DNA of 64,000 bases from UBA3069 sp050633465. Lineage in GTDB: Bacteria; Pseudomonadota; Alphaproteobacteria; Rhodobacterales; Rhodobacteraceae. The stretch is taken from positions 248,001 to 312,000 of the forward strand of contig JBOEGO010000017.1 in the NCBI GenBank assembly GCA_050633465.1, written 5' to 3'. The notes under the pieces are model-generated. The model ran no database searches. It was given only the letters and a program-made list of their open reading frames with translations, and had not been told where the DNA came from. A program made the translations under genes and the position numbers. Position 1 is the first letter of the stretch. Each line of letters opens with the position of its first letter. Below are positions 1 through 8,819 of the stretch, in pieces.

Positions 1-15
1 CTTCAGCCCGCTGAA

Positions 16-2106
16 TTAGCTTACCATGTCACCCGGATTTTCTGTCATGCGGCGAGGCCGCCGCGACAATGGCGGGTTCATCGTCATTTCACCCAAACGC
101 GGGCGCATGTCCTGCGGAACCAACCACAGCAGCCGGTCCGGCGAGGCCGCCATTTGCTGAACTTCCTCTGCACGATCCGCCACCGGATCACCCGAAGGCG
201 GCAACCGTAACGCCGCGCAATGGGTCAGCGCCTGCACGACCATTGGCGATGCCGCACTTGTGCCGTTCAACATGCGTGTCGCACCCGACAAGGTGCCCGC
301 CGCCATGATGCCACGCTGGATCACGCCTTCGTCCGAAACCCCCGAAAGAGAAGGCGCAACAACGGGGCCATCGGCATGGCCCGCCGCGCAATATGGGGCG
401 GGTCGCAGGATGCTTCGCATCAAGGCGCCTACCGTATGAACCTGCTGCGCAAGGCATCCGGCAAGGGCGCTATGGCTGCCGCCCTCGGTCACCGGTGTGG
501 TCATTGGCAGTGCATTCCAATCGCGAAACAGGGGGTCTTCACCCTCTAACCCCGGGCCATCAAAAAAGCTCTGCCTTGCGCCGGTATTGGGGCCGGCCAC
601 GCGATCATCCCGTTGAATTTCCAGTCTTATATCCTGTGGGGCGGTGCCCGTATTGGTCAGCGTGATCTGCCACAGCCCTGCAATTGCGGCGGTCTGGCTG
701 CTGTCATGCGGGGTGGTGGCCGCAATGCTCGCCGCGAGGCGTGGCGCAGAGGGCCGCGCGGTATCAATGCGTTGCGCTGCGATCCGATACAACGCCGCCG
801 TTGCCGTTTTGCGCACTGTGCCACCCGTTGATGCACCCTGAACCAGCGTATTGCCAGCCGGAAAGTCCAGCACTTGACCCCGCGGATCAGCCAGCGCCAT
901 ATCCAGACTCTCCACCCCCTCGCCATAGATTTCCAGATGGTTCGCCGTGCGGTCATCCGGCTGCACCCGCCAGCCCAGCGTCACAGTTTCGCCCGCCGCA
1001 ATGGTTGTGCGCGCAACCTGCCGATTGCGATACCCGTTACCGAATGCCAGCACCAAACGGGCACGACGCCCCGTGCGCCCCTCCCATAATGTCAGTTCAC
1101 GCTCGATCTGGGATTCAAGGATGTGGCTGCCATCCTTTGGCCCCGCCAACATGCCGACGCTCAGATTGATCACGACAGGCCGGGTCGGATGACGCAGCGC
1201 CGCACGGGCCAGAATCCAGCGCAATCCCTTCAGGACATATGCTTCAAACCTTGCGCCGGATGTGTCGCCAATCGCCCGTGGCGGCAGATGCACCGCCATC
1301 AAAAGCGGATCGTTTTCGCCCGCCTGCTCTTGCGGGCACCCTGCGGCAATATCCATGACCTGCGTGCCATGGCTGGCCGAAATGTCAGTCGCCCGACGGC
1401 ACCCCAATGGATAGATCGCAGCGTTGAGGCTGCGATAGACCTCTGCTTCGTCCAGCGTGGCGATGTTGGACAGATGCGCATTGATTTCCCCTGCATCCAA
1501 CACCTTACCCAGATTGATACCTGACACTGGCGTTCCTGTTCCGGTCTCGGGTGCTTGCAACCAGACCGCATCGAAACGGGTGCGCACCGCCGCACCGCGA
1601 CGCATGCGAAACCGTTCGTTCAGAAATCCGATGCCGTCATCAATCACCGCGACGATTGGCACATCCGATGTTGATTCAGTCACAGCCCCTGAAACCCCGT
1701 CTGCAGCAACCTCAGCGCCCGCCGCGATGTCAACGGGCAGGCCCACATCCAAAACACGCACCCCCGAGGGCAGCCCCCCCATCGTGCCGTGGTCAGGCGA
1801 AACATGGCGATAGATGAAAACCTCTGCGCCCTTCTGCCCCGCTGTGTTTGCGATCAACCCGTCCAGAAATGCAGCTTCTTGCGGGGTGATCAACAGCCCC
1901 GCCACACCGTCAACAGTAACACCAATGGCATCGCGCAAGGCAGTCAGCGCCGTTTTCAACCTTGCGCCCTTGCCCGAAACCCCGACCAACAAGGGTTCGT
2001 ATCGCCACGTCGATGGCGCGGGATCGGACAATCGTTCATTTTCGTGATCAAGGTAATTGTCCCAAACAATTGGTGCTTCGACGATGCCATCAATAAAATC
2101 CGTCAC
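16..2106 (-). CDS. S8 family serine peptidase (subtilase) without signal peptide
   Basis: A 696-residue subtilisin-like protease. The complete catalytic set is visible: Asp156 in VIDDG, His246 in SHGT, the oxyanion Asn357 in FGNG and Ser617 in NGTSAASP. Residues about 360-545 between Asn and Ser look like an inserted beta-rich domain (TLGWRVQPDD, WQITLTNTG). The N-terminal 145 residues match nothing I recognise and may be a prodomain or adaptor. The start is GTG at 2106, preceded by GGAGG about 8 nt upstream. No signal peptide or membrane segment is seen, so a cytoplasmic location is inferred, unlike most bacterial subtilases. The stop lies 16 nt from the window edge, so a downstream partner could be outside the view. 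The natural substrate is unknown. Confidence 0.85.
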   Translation of the reverse strand: MTDFIDGIVEAPIVWDNYLDHENERLSDPAPSTWRYEPLLVGVSGKGARLKTALTALRDAIGVTVDGVAGLLITPQEAAFLDGLIANTAGQKGAEVFIYRHVSPDHGTMGGLPSGVRVLDVGLPVDIAAGAEVAADGVSGAVTESTSDVPIVAVIDDGIGFLNERFRMRRGAAVRTRFDAVWLQAPETGTGTPVSGINLGKVLDAGEINAHLSNIATLDEAEVYRSLNAAIYPLGCRRATDISASHGTQVMDIAAGCPQEQAGENDPLLMAVHLPPRAIGDTSGARFEAYVLKGLRWILARAALRHPTRPVVINLSVGMLAGPKDGSHILESQIERELTLWEGRTGRRARLVLAFGNGYRNRQVARTTIAAGETVTLGWRVQPDDRTANHLEIYGEGVESLDMALADPRGQVLDFPAGNTLVQGASTGGTVRKTATAALYRIAAQRIDTARPSAPRLAASIAATTPHDSSQTAAIAGLWQITLTNTGTAPQDIRLEIQRDDRVAGPNTGARQSFFDGPGLEGEDPLFRDWNALPMTTPVTEGGSHSALAGCLAQQVHTVGALMRSILRPAPYCAAGHADGPVVAPSLSGVSDEGVIQRGIMAAGTLSGATRMLNGTSAASPMVVQALTHCAALRLPPSGDPVADRAEEVQQMAASPDRLLWLVPQDMRPRLGEMTMNPPLSRRPRRMTENPGDMVS

Positions 2107-2192
2107 GGGGCGGGCCTCCGGTTAAATACCAAATACAATTTGCACAGCGTCACGCGTCTGGCCCCGTCGCGTCAAGCCCTTTGGCAATCCGG

Positions 2193-4934
2193 TCAGGACA
2201 CGACCTTGATCTTGTTGGAAAATGCGGCCTTTACCCCCGGGTCCTGCGCGACCTGCGCAAATGTCATCGGCCGCCCCAAGGCAAAGCCCTGTAATTCATC
2301 AATCGCCATATGTGACAGCATCCGGATATGTTCGGCGGTTTCGACACCTTCAACGGTTACACGAATATCCAGAGAACGCCCCAGTGCCACCAATGCCTCC
2401 ACCAACTTCAGGCTTTCGTCCGATTGCACAATTGGCGCGACCAGTTCGCGGGCGATTTTTATGCCCTCTGGCCGCAATCGCAGCATATTCAAAGGCGAGG
2501 CATGGCCCGTGCCGAAATCATCAATTTCCAACGCGATACCCATCTTGCGCAGGCGCATCACGTTTTCCATCAGCACGCCACCGTCGGCGGAAAAATCTAT
2601 CACTTCTAGCAATTCCAGCACCAGCCGTTCGCGGGCTGGTCCCAAGTTGCTGAGGTCCGACAACAGGTCTTCGTCGGCAAGGCGCTGCGCAGAAATATTA
2701 ACAGAAACCGATGCGATGTTCAGCCCCATCTTTTCCCATGCCGCCAGATCTTCGGCCACCTGCCCCATCACGAAGCGGTCGATCCGAACCGACAATCCCA
2801 TCTCGATCAGGTCTTCCATGAATTCTGACGGGGTCAACAGGCCGCGCTCCGGGTGGCGCCACCGCACCAGCGCCTCCAGCCGCGAAACGGACTGGTCCCG
2901 CATCAAATAACGCGGCTGGTAACACACCTCGAACTGGTGGTTCAGCGCCGCAGTGCGCAGCTCTCTGTTGCGAATGGAGCGCTGGTTTCGTTGCTGATGC
3001 AGCGATTCCGTATATTCTGCCAGCTTGCCAGCCGCCTGCTGTTTGGCACAGTATAGCGCATAATCCGCAGATGCGAAAAGCTCTGCCATCCGGTGCCCGC
3101 CAATGCCCGGACGCGCCAAACCGACCGAACAACCAGAGGAGCTTCCAGCGCCGATTTCACGGCTGGCCTTGAGGATTTCGACACCAATTTTCCGGGCCAG
3201 CGCGGTGACCGCAGCAGGCGTGCGTTTGCTGCCCTGCAACATCACCGCAAATTCATCACCACCGATACGCGCAACCAAATCAGTGGCGCCCGTGCAGCGG
3301 CGCAATACCTCGCCCACCCGGATCAATAACTGGTCACCAGAGGGATGCCCCAAGCGGTCGTTCACCTCTTTGAACCCATCAAGATCAAGCAACAAAAGCG
3401 CATTGACACCGTCCAGCGGGTTCTCTTTGTCAGCGCGATTCTGGCGCATCATTTCAAAACTTCGCCGGTTGGCCAGCCCCGTCAGGGAATCGGTCAGCGC
3501 CGCCTCCTCGATACGAGCATGCGCCTCCTCTAATGCTTTGTTGCGTTGTAGCAATTCCTGATGAGCGCGTTCCAGTTTCTGGGCACGGTGAATATCATCG
3601 GTCACATCCCAGCACAGGCCGATCACCTGCCCGTGGTCCACTGACCTATTTTCATTGTCCGAAAGATGATGCCGGGCGGGTGCAACGATCATCCGCAAAT
3701 GCCGGACCTGCCCATCAGGAAGCGCGACGGAAAACGTCGCCCGATGTTCGTTGCCCGCAGCCAGCGCATCACGAATGCCGGCAACCACCTTCTGCCGTTC
3801 TACCTTTGGAACATTTTCCATCCAGGCTGACAGATCGCCATGCGGCAACTCTCCGCCGCCACCCAAAAGGTCGCGCAAACGACGGTCGGCACGCAAATGC
3901 CCGCTGTCAAAATCATAGTCCCAGACCCCGACATCAGAGGCATCCAAAGCCAACCGATACCTTCGCCAAATCGAGCGCAACTCTTGCTCGCGGCCCTTCA
4001 AGGTCTCTAGATGGTCAAAATTTTCCCGATAAAGCTGTGCGCTGATGATCAACGGCACCAAGGCAAGAAGCGCGAGCAACGCAAACCCTGACCGCAAGTA
4101 AATCACTTGCTCCGGAACGGGCCATCCTTTTGCGGGAATGGCAGCAAGCGTCCACTTCAGCCCCGGCAGTTGCATATCAAGCAAAACAGGGTTGCCGCGC
4201 AATACCGCCGCGTCGCCAAAAAATGGCGTGGCAGTTTCCAACGCTGCGGGTGGGCCATGAAATAGTGCGGCCCGAATTGAACTGGCATCTGTGCCCAATT
4301 CGGTTTGGGCAAGCAACTCTTCGAAATCGACCAGGGCAGTGACCACCCCCCACAGCACCTTATTCCCCGGGTCTTGCCATTCAAAAACCGGCACCCGTAT
4401 TGCCACTGCGGCACCGCCCACGTCCGGCTTGAAAGGCCCCTGAATTTGCAACCCGTCCAGCACGATCCGCTTCATTGCGGCGTTATCTATTCCGCTGGAT
4501 TTTCGTATATCCAAGCCCAACAAAGACGCCCTATCCGCTGGGTGAATCATGCGGAGAACCATATCCGGCGCAGCAGCAACAGCACGCAACAGTGACCCCT
4601 GATCCAGAAGTGCCCCCGCCAGTTCCTGAAATTCCTGATCTGACATGTCAGGACGCGCTGCAAAAGATGCAACCATACCACGAACAAGCATGGCGTGCGT
4701 ATTCAGTTGTAGGCTCAGTTGCGCACGGTTTTTATCTGCTGCGGCGAAAACCTCTTCGCGGCTGTCCTGCTCGAACTTAACGCGCGCTGTCTTTTCGGCA
4801 GAATAAAAAAGGCATACGACAACAACCGTGGCGAGCAATGCGGGAACATACGCCAAATCACGAAGGAGCCTCCCTCGTTGTCTCTTCGGGTTTTCCGAAT
4901 TCAAAGGACACTCCCATTCACCCTCGGGCGCCAC
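2193..4934 (-). CDS. Membrane-bound diguanylate cyclase/phosphodiesterase (CHASE-PAS-GGDEF-EAL)
   Basis: A 913-residue c-di-GMP turnover enzyme. In order: cytoplasmic basic stretch, TM helix at about 27-45, a CHASE-like periplasmic sensor (about 60-275), TM helix about 281-301, a PAS-like domain (about 325-450), a short coiled coil (452-478), GGDEF (about 480-640; GGDEF at 558-562) and EAL (about 660-900). The EAL domain keeps the metal/catalytic set: E687 (EAL), N746, E774, D805-D806 in DDFGTG, K826, E862 and Q882. No canonical RxxD inhibitory site precedes GGDEF. Both activities are therefore possible; which dominates cannot be told. It lies downstream of cheD and a chemoreceptor on the same strand, suggesting a motility/surface-behaviour cluster. 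Confidence 0.93.
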   Translation of the reverse strand: MAPEGEWECPLNSENPKRQRGRLLRDLAYVPALLATVVVVCLFYSAEKTARVKFEQDSREEVFAAADKNRAQLSLQLNTHAMLVRGMVASFAARPDMSDQEFQELAGALLDQGSLLRAVAAAPDMVLRMIHPADRASLLGLDIRKSSGIDNAAMKRIVLDGLQIQGPFKPDVGGAAVAIRVPVFEWQDPGNKVLWGVVTALVDFEELLAQTELGTDASSIRAALFHGPPAALETATPFFGDAAVLRGNPVLLDMQLPGLKWTLAAIPAKGWPVPEQVIYLRSGFALLALLALVPLIISAQLYRENFDHLETLKGREQELRSIWRRYRLALDASDVGVWDYDFDSGHLRADRRLRDLLGGGGELPHGDLSAWMENVPKVERQKVVAGIRDALAAGNEHRATFSVALPDGQVRHLRMIVAPARHHLSDNENRSVDHGQVIGLCWDVTDDIHRAQKLERAHQELLQRNKALEEAHARIEEAALTDSLTGLANRRSFEMMRQNRADKENPLDGVNALLLLDLDGFKEVNDRLGHPSGDQLLIRVGEVLRRCTGATDLVARIGGDEFAVMLQGSKRTPAAVTALARKIGVEILKASREIGAGSSSGCSVGLARPGIGGHRMAELFASADYALYCAKQQAAGKLAEYTESLHQQRNQRSIRNRELRTAALNHQFEVCYQPRYLMRDQSVSRLEALVRWRHPERGLLTPSEFMEDLIEMGLSVRIDRFVMGQVAEDLAAWEKMGLNIASVSVNISAQRLADEDLLSDLSNLGPARERLVLELLEVIDFSADGGVLMENVMRLRKMGIALEIDDFGTGHASPLNMLRLRPEGIKIARELVAPIVQSDESLKLVEALVALGRSLDIRVTVEGVETAEHIRMLSHMAIDELQGFALGRPMTFAQVAQDPGVKAAFSNKIKVVS

Positions 4935-5054
4935 GGAAACTATGGGGCATGTCTATGGTTAACAAATGATGAACGGATGCGGAAAACTTGAACAATCAGG
5001 CAAAGCGTTGCTGCTTTACTATATCTACAGCCCGAATTTAATCGTTTATCGCTG

Positions 5055-5591
5055 CTAAAACAGGTCAACATCACCAATATCTGTTGGGGGTTTCGGTGCT
5101 GATACCGGCGCCGGCGGCACTGTTTCGACAGCACCCTCCATAAACATTTGCTGGGCCTGTCCTGTATGCGGCCAGAACCTGATCTTTCTACCCCGCGTCC
5201 CACCGACGCTGCTGTTGACACATTTGATACCTTCCATTTCCAGAAACCACCGTGCGAAATCGGAATTGGATTCCCCGATATTTTTCAGGTTTGACAACAT
5301 CTTGGCGCCACCAAAAAGTTTCGCCTGCAACCGATCCCTAGAAGCGCCGGCCCGCAACAAACCGTTGATCAGCAATTCCATTGAATTGATCCCATAGCGC
5401 AGGCTTCTATCCTGATCGTCGGCCTTACCGGGCAGCAGAAAGTGGTTCATGCCGCCAACACCGGCAACCGGATCACACAGACAAGCCGCGATACACGACC
5501 CCAGCAAGGTGTGCATGACCAGCCCCGGATCCGCCGAAATTTCGTATTGGCCTTGAAGAATTGTCTTAACGTTGGACGAATTGTTGCTCAT
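5055..5591 (-). CDS. cheD: Chemoreceptor glutamine deamidase CheD
   Basis: 178 residues, typical CheD length. CheD deamidates glutamines of methyl-accepting chemotaxis proteins and tunes adaptation. Visible hallmarks are the catalytic Cys33 in LLGSCIAA, His50 in GGMNHFLLPG, and the later conserved blocks AKLFGGAKML, NIGESN and VGGTRGRKI. The ATG at 5591 is preceded by a GGTGGGAT purine stretch. The gene sits between a chemoreceptor (114 nt upstream, same strand) and a GGDEF-EAL protein. No cheA, cheW, cheR or cheB is in the window, so its main partners must be elsewhere. Confidence 0.92.
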   Translation of the reverse strand: MSNNSSNVKTILQGQYEISADPGLVMHTLLGSCIAACLCDPVAGVGGMNHFLLPGKADDQDRSLRYGINSMELLINGLLRAGASRDRLQAKLFGGAKMLSNLKNIGESNSDFARWFLEMEGIKCVNSSVGGTRGRKIRFWPHTGQAQQMFMEGAVETVPPAPVSAPKPPTDIGDVDLF

Positions 5592-5705
5592 TATCCCACC
5601 AGTTTTTATTTTACCGAAGAAGCCAAGGCACTGGTATTCACCTTTACCTTTTCGGATTTTCGACCATATCCGATGATACGGGCGGCTTAACGCGACCTTG
5701 GATAA

Positions 5706-7604
5706 TCAAAAGTCGGCCCAACCTTCATCAAGCGTGGTTTTGGATACGCCAGTCGTGCCGTTGGCAAGGTTTTCACGCACCACAGGTTTAGGTTTCGCCA
5801 CATGGCCCTGCACTGCCGAGGAAATATTTACGACCGCAGCTGCTTTTTTCATGGGCATTGTCTGTCCTGAGGTATTGAAGCGTTCCAGAATTTTCGAAAG
5901 CCGCTCAGCTTCGGAGGACAGCGACATGCTAGCAGCTGTTGTTTCTTCTACGACAGCGGCATTTTGTTGCGTCACCTGGTCAAGTTCATTCACGCCGGTG
6001 TTGATTTCCTGCAACCCGATTGATTGCTCTTTCGAAGAGGCGGCAATGTCCGAAACCAATCCCGCGACCTTGCCAACCCGTTCGATGATATCATTCAAGG
6101 CATCGCCAGTTTTTCCAACAAGCGCGCCACCTTCTTTGACCTGCATGGCGCTTTTCGAAATCAACGATTTGATTTCTTTGGCTGAATCCGATGCACGCTG
6201 GGCCAATGCCCGCACTTCGGATGCCACCACCGCAAATCCTCTGCCTGCTTCGCCTGCACGTGCTGCCTCGACACCTGCGTTCAGGGCAAGCAGGTTTGTC
6301 TGAAAGGCGATATCGTCAATCACGCCGATGATTTGGGTAATCTGACCCGAGCTTTCTTCGATCTGCTGCATGGCCGCGACTGCGCTGCGCACGATTTCTC
6401 CCCCCACTTCGGCCTGACGTCGATTTTCCAGAATGGCCTCATTCGCGGCAGAGGCATTTTCTGCGGCGGATTTCACGCTACTGGTAAGTTCGTCCAGTGC
6501 AGCGGCGGATTGTTCCAGCGTTGCGGCCTGTGCTTCGGACCGTTTTGAGAGGTCATTCGCGATCTGATTGATTTCACCGGACCCGTCACGGACTGTATCA
6601 GCGCTTGATTTGATCGTATCCATCACTTCGCTGAGCATGTCGACAAGTTCGTTAAAGTTTCCGCAAACGGATCTTTGAGCGGCCGTCATTTGATCGTCAG
6701 ATGCCGTTTCCAGCTGCGCCTGCAGGTCGCCATCGCGCAGCTGCTGTAAGCCATGGCTTAACCGCTCGAAAAGTATGCGCTGGTATTCCTGCTCTGCCTC
6801 GCGGATAGCGCTTGATTGCTCTGCCTGGTCCAGCGATGCGCGAAATTCATCAAGGCTGCGCGCAACAAAGCCAATTTCGTCACGACGTTCAGTGAACTGG
6901 ATTTTCGTGTCGAATTCACCCGACGCAACCAACCCCATTGATTCCGTTATCTGCGCCAGTGGCCTGCTGATCACCCGCGCAATCGCCATACCAAGCAGCA
7001 ATACGCCACCGCCCCCCAGCACAAGCGTGATCAACGCATTGATCAGCGCCGCACGGTTCATTGCCGCGAAAATACCGGAAAGATCCCAAACGGTAACAAC
7101 GACGCCTGCCGGATTGTTCGCACCGCCAAAGTTGACGACACTTGCAACGATCCAATCTGCGCCATGCCGCACCTGATAATCGACACCATCGACCAGTGCA
7201 GTTTCACCGGCCTGTTCGACGGCACTGGTCAGGTCAGGCGCAATGCCCATATTGACCAAAGAGGTGCCATTCACAGATGTAACAGACATGCCCGCCAGCG
7301 AAGCCCCCTCCTTGGCGGTCAGGGCAGCATACAGGCCTTGAACCACCTCGGGCTTATTGAAACGGATCGCCCCGCCGATTTGCGAAGCAATCAACTGGTT
7401 GGCATCGTGAAAGGTCGTCTGCGCCGTCATCAGGCTCCGCGACCGCTCACTGCGCAATTGCAGGGCCGTTTGAACCGCCCCCGCAACGAGAAATGTGAGA
7501 GCGACAACAATGAGCAACCGTTTGCCCAGCGATTTGACGCGCTGGCTGGGTTGTGTATCTACCCCGTCTTCAATGTTTTCGTCGGCGTGATTAACGGTCG
7601 TCAT
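5706..7604 (-). CDS. Methyl-accepting chemotaxis protein
   Basis: A transmembrane chemoreceptor of 632 residues from the chosen ATG at 7604; an upstream GTG at 7613 is possible, but AAGGAG spaced about 8 nt favours the ATG. It has a short N-terminal tail, TM1 (LLIVVALTFLVAGAVQ), a periplasmic ligand-binding domain of about 150 residues, TM2 (LINALITLVLGGGGVLLLGMA), a HAMP domain (ISRPLAQITESM) and the signalling domain with the hairpin tip core FQTNLLALNAGVEAARAGEAG. The C-terminal end is WADF rather than a classical NWETF pentapeptide. It is 40 nt downstream of a secreted PDC-like protein gene, probably in one operon, and upstream of cheD. Confidence 0.95.
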   Translation of the reverse strand: MTTVNHADENIEDGVDTQPSQRVKSLGKRLLIVVALTFLVAGAVQTALQLRSERSRSLMTAQTTFHDANQLIASQIGGAIRFNKPEVVQGLYAALTAKEGASLAGMSVTSVNGTSLVNMGIAPDLTSAVEQAGETALVDGVDYQVRHGADWIVASVVNFGGANNPAGVVVTVWDLSGIFAAMNRAALINALITLVLGGGGVLLLGMAIARVISRPLAQITESMGLVASGEFDTKIQFTERRDEIGFVARSLDEFRASLDQAEQSSAIREAEQEYQRILFERLSHGLQQLRDGDLQAQLETASDDQMTAAQRSVCGNFNELVDMLSEVMDTIKSSADTVRDGSGEINQIANDLSKRSEAQAATLEQSAAALDELTSSVKSAAENASAANEAILENRRQAEVGGEIVRSAVAAMQQIEESSGQITQIIGVIDDIAFQTNLLALNAGVEAARAGEAGRGFAVVASEVRALAQRASDSAKEIKSLISKSAMQVKEGGALVGKTGDALNDIIERVGKVAGLVSDIAASSKEQSIGLQEINTGVNELDQVTQQNAAVVEETTAASMSLSSEAERLSKILERFNTSGQTMPMKKAAAVVNISSAVQGHVAKPKPVVRENLANGTTGVSKTTLDEGWADF

Positions 7605-7643
7605 GTCCCGCACTCCTTATGGCTAGACCCGCAACATGTCGGC

Positions 7644-8207
7644 TTATTGCATCAGCATTTCGATGTTGACGCCAAAGGTCACAGCGCCGATCGGTTGCCC
7701 CGCCTCGTTCAGGACAGGCAGGCTGATCTGGCTTTGATAGGTCTGCGTAGACTGGTCCAATTCGACATCACCAAAATGGGCGGTATTTTGATTGAACGGC
7801 ACCTGCCACTTTGCCTCGTCGCCCTGCCAGTAGTCAGAGGTAACGCTGCTTTGCGCGACATTCAGGCCGACATTATCCATCACGAAAATCTCGGTGTAGA
7901 TGCCGCCGCTTTCTTCCTGGATTTTGCGCAAAAGGACCGACAGCTCCTTGCCCAGTGTCGCATTCACCAGCGCACCACCTGATCCTGTTTCGGCGCGCCA
8001 TGTTGCATCCAGCTCGTCAATGCGGGCCTGCCCGATTTCGGCATGTTGCACATTCTGGGCCTGCACAGCGGCCACAATTTCCGGTTTTGCGGCAATGCCA
8101 GCCAGTTCGGACGACGCCAATGCCTGCAAGGGCGCATCAAATTCCGTGGCAAAGCCGGACGTGCTGAACATCAGTGTCGCGGCGATCGCTGTGATAATCG
8201 TTTTCAT
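7644..8207 (-). CDS. Secreted PDC/Cache-like single-domain protein
   Basis: 187 residues from ATG 8207, which has GGAG 7-8 nt upstream; longer in-frame starts to 8258 would spoil the signal peptide. The N-terminus MKTIITAIAATLMFSTSGFA is a clear Sec signal peptide. The mature part (helical start, then IYTEIFVMDNVGLNVAQSS, SDYWQGDEAKW and LPVLNEAGQPIGAVTFGVNIEML) has the pattern of a PDC/Cache sensor half, but no transmembrane anchor or output domain follows. It is encoded directly upstream of a chemoreceptor, so a soluble periplasmic ligand-binding partner for that receptor is a reasonable inference. The domain assignment rests on motif pattern only. Confidence 0.8.
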   Translation of the reverse strand: MKTIITAIAATLMFSTSGFATEFDAPLQALASSELAGIAAKPEIVAAVQAQNVQHAEIGQARIDELDATWRAETGSGGALVNATLGKELSVLLRKIQEESGGIYTEIFVMDNVGLNVAQSSVTSDYWQGDEAKWQVPFNQNTAHFGDVELDQSTQTYQSQISLPVLNEAGQPIGAVTFGVNIEMLMQ

Positions 8208-8323
8208 TCCATTCTCCATCCTGCGGATCAATTCCGGCAGAGAATGGCGCAGAGGCATTAACGGCCAGTGAACCCACGCTCACCCACCGCTTTGCATTGC
8301 CTCAAATTTTAACGGCTCGCCCC

Positions 8324-8683
8324 TTAGCTGCCGCGGTATGTGGAAAACGCGTAGGGGGAAATCAGCAATGGCACGTGGTAATGTGCCGCGGCATCCGACA
8401 TGCCAAAACGGATCGGCACCTGATCCAGAAACAGCGGTTCATCACCGCCTTGACCGGTCGCACGAAAATAATCGCCAGCAAAGAAGATCAATTCATAGCT
8501 GCCTGTTTTGAATTTTTCAGCGGGCAGGATCGGCGCATCGGTGCGCCCGTCCGCATTGGTCACCGTCTCGGCGATTTTGCGATGGGAATTGCCCGAAACC
8601 CGATAGAGCAGGATCGTAACACCCGCAGCGGGGCAGCCACGCGCCGTATCCAGAACATGGGTGGTAAGATAGCCAGAAGCCAT
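8324..8683 (-). CDS. uraH: 5-hydroxyisourate hydrolase
   Basis: 119 residues from ATG 8683 (AAAGGAAC upstream), the usual length for this transthyretin-like enzyme. It hydrolyses 5-hydroxyisourate to OHCU in the urate-to-allantoin route. Diagnostic features are the N-terminal LTTHVLDTARG with catalytic His9, the central GRTDAPIL, HYHVPLLISPYAFSTYRGS near the end, and the C-terminal YRGS signature. It is transcribed divergently from the puuE-uraD fusion that performs the next two steps. The longer reading to 8737 lacks a ribosome-binding site and extends past the family N-terminus. Confidence 0.95.
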   Translation of the reverse strand: MASGYLTTHVLDTARGCPAAGVTILLYRVSGNSHRKIAETVTNADGRTDAPILPAEKFKTGSYELIFFAGDYFRATGQGGDEPLFLDQVPIRFGMSDAAAHYHVPLLISPYAFSTYRGS

Positions 8684-8819
8684 GGGGATGTTCCTTTTGT
8701 GATTATTTTCACCGCGCTTTGACGGATTGAACAACATCCAGCCCCTGCGCGCAATCTGTCGCGATTGTCTTTTATATCGGATAGGTTAGCGTTCAAAGAC
8801 AATGACAGGACGCCAATTT
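8684..8819. promoter_or_regulatory. Divergent control region of the ureide catabolism genes
   Basis: Intergenic region between uraH (minus) and puuE-uraD (plus). It contains a perfect 9-bp inverted repeat, ATTGTCTTT at 8764-8772 and AAAGACAAT at 8795-8803, separated by 22 nt. A second shorter pair, CAATC/GATTG, overlaps its left side. The dyad is a plausible operator for co-regulation of both directions; the right arm runs up to the puuE ribosome-binding site. No regulator gene lies in the cluster, so the cognate protein is unknown. Confidence 0.4.

Noticed and set aside
1789..2910. A 373-residue plus-strand frame across the subtilase/GGDEF-EAL junction
   Set aside because: It crosses two real minus-strand genes and their gap, and its translation has low-complexity Ser/Arg composition typical of shadows.
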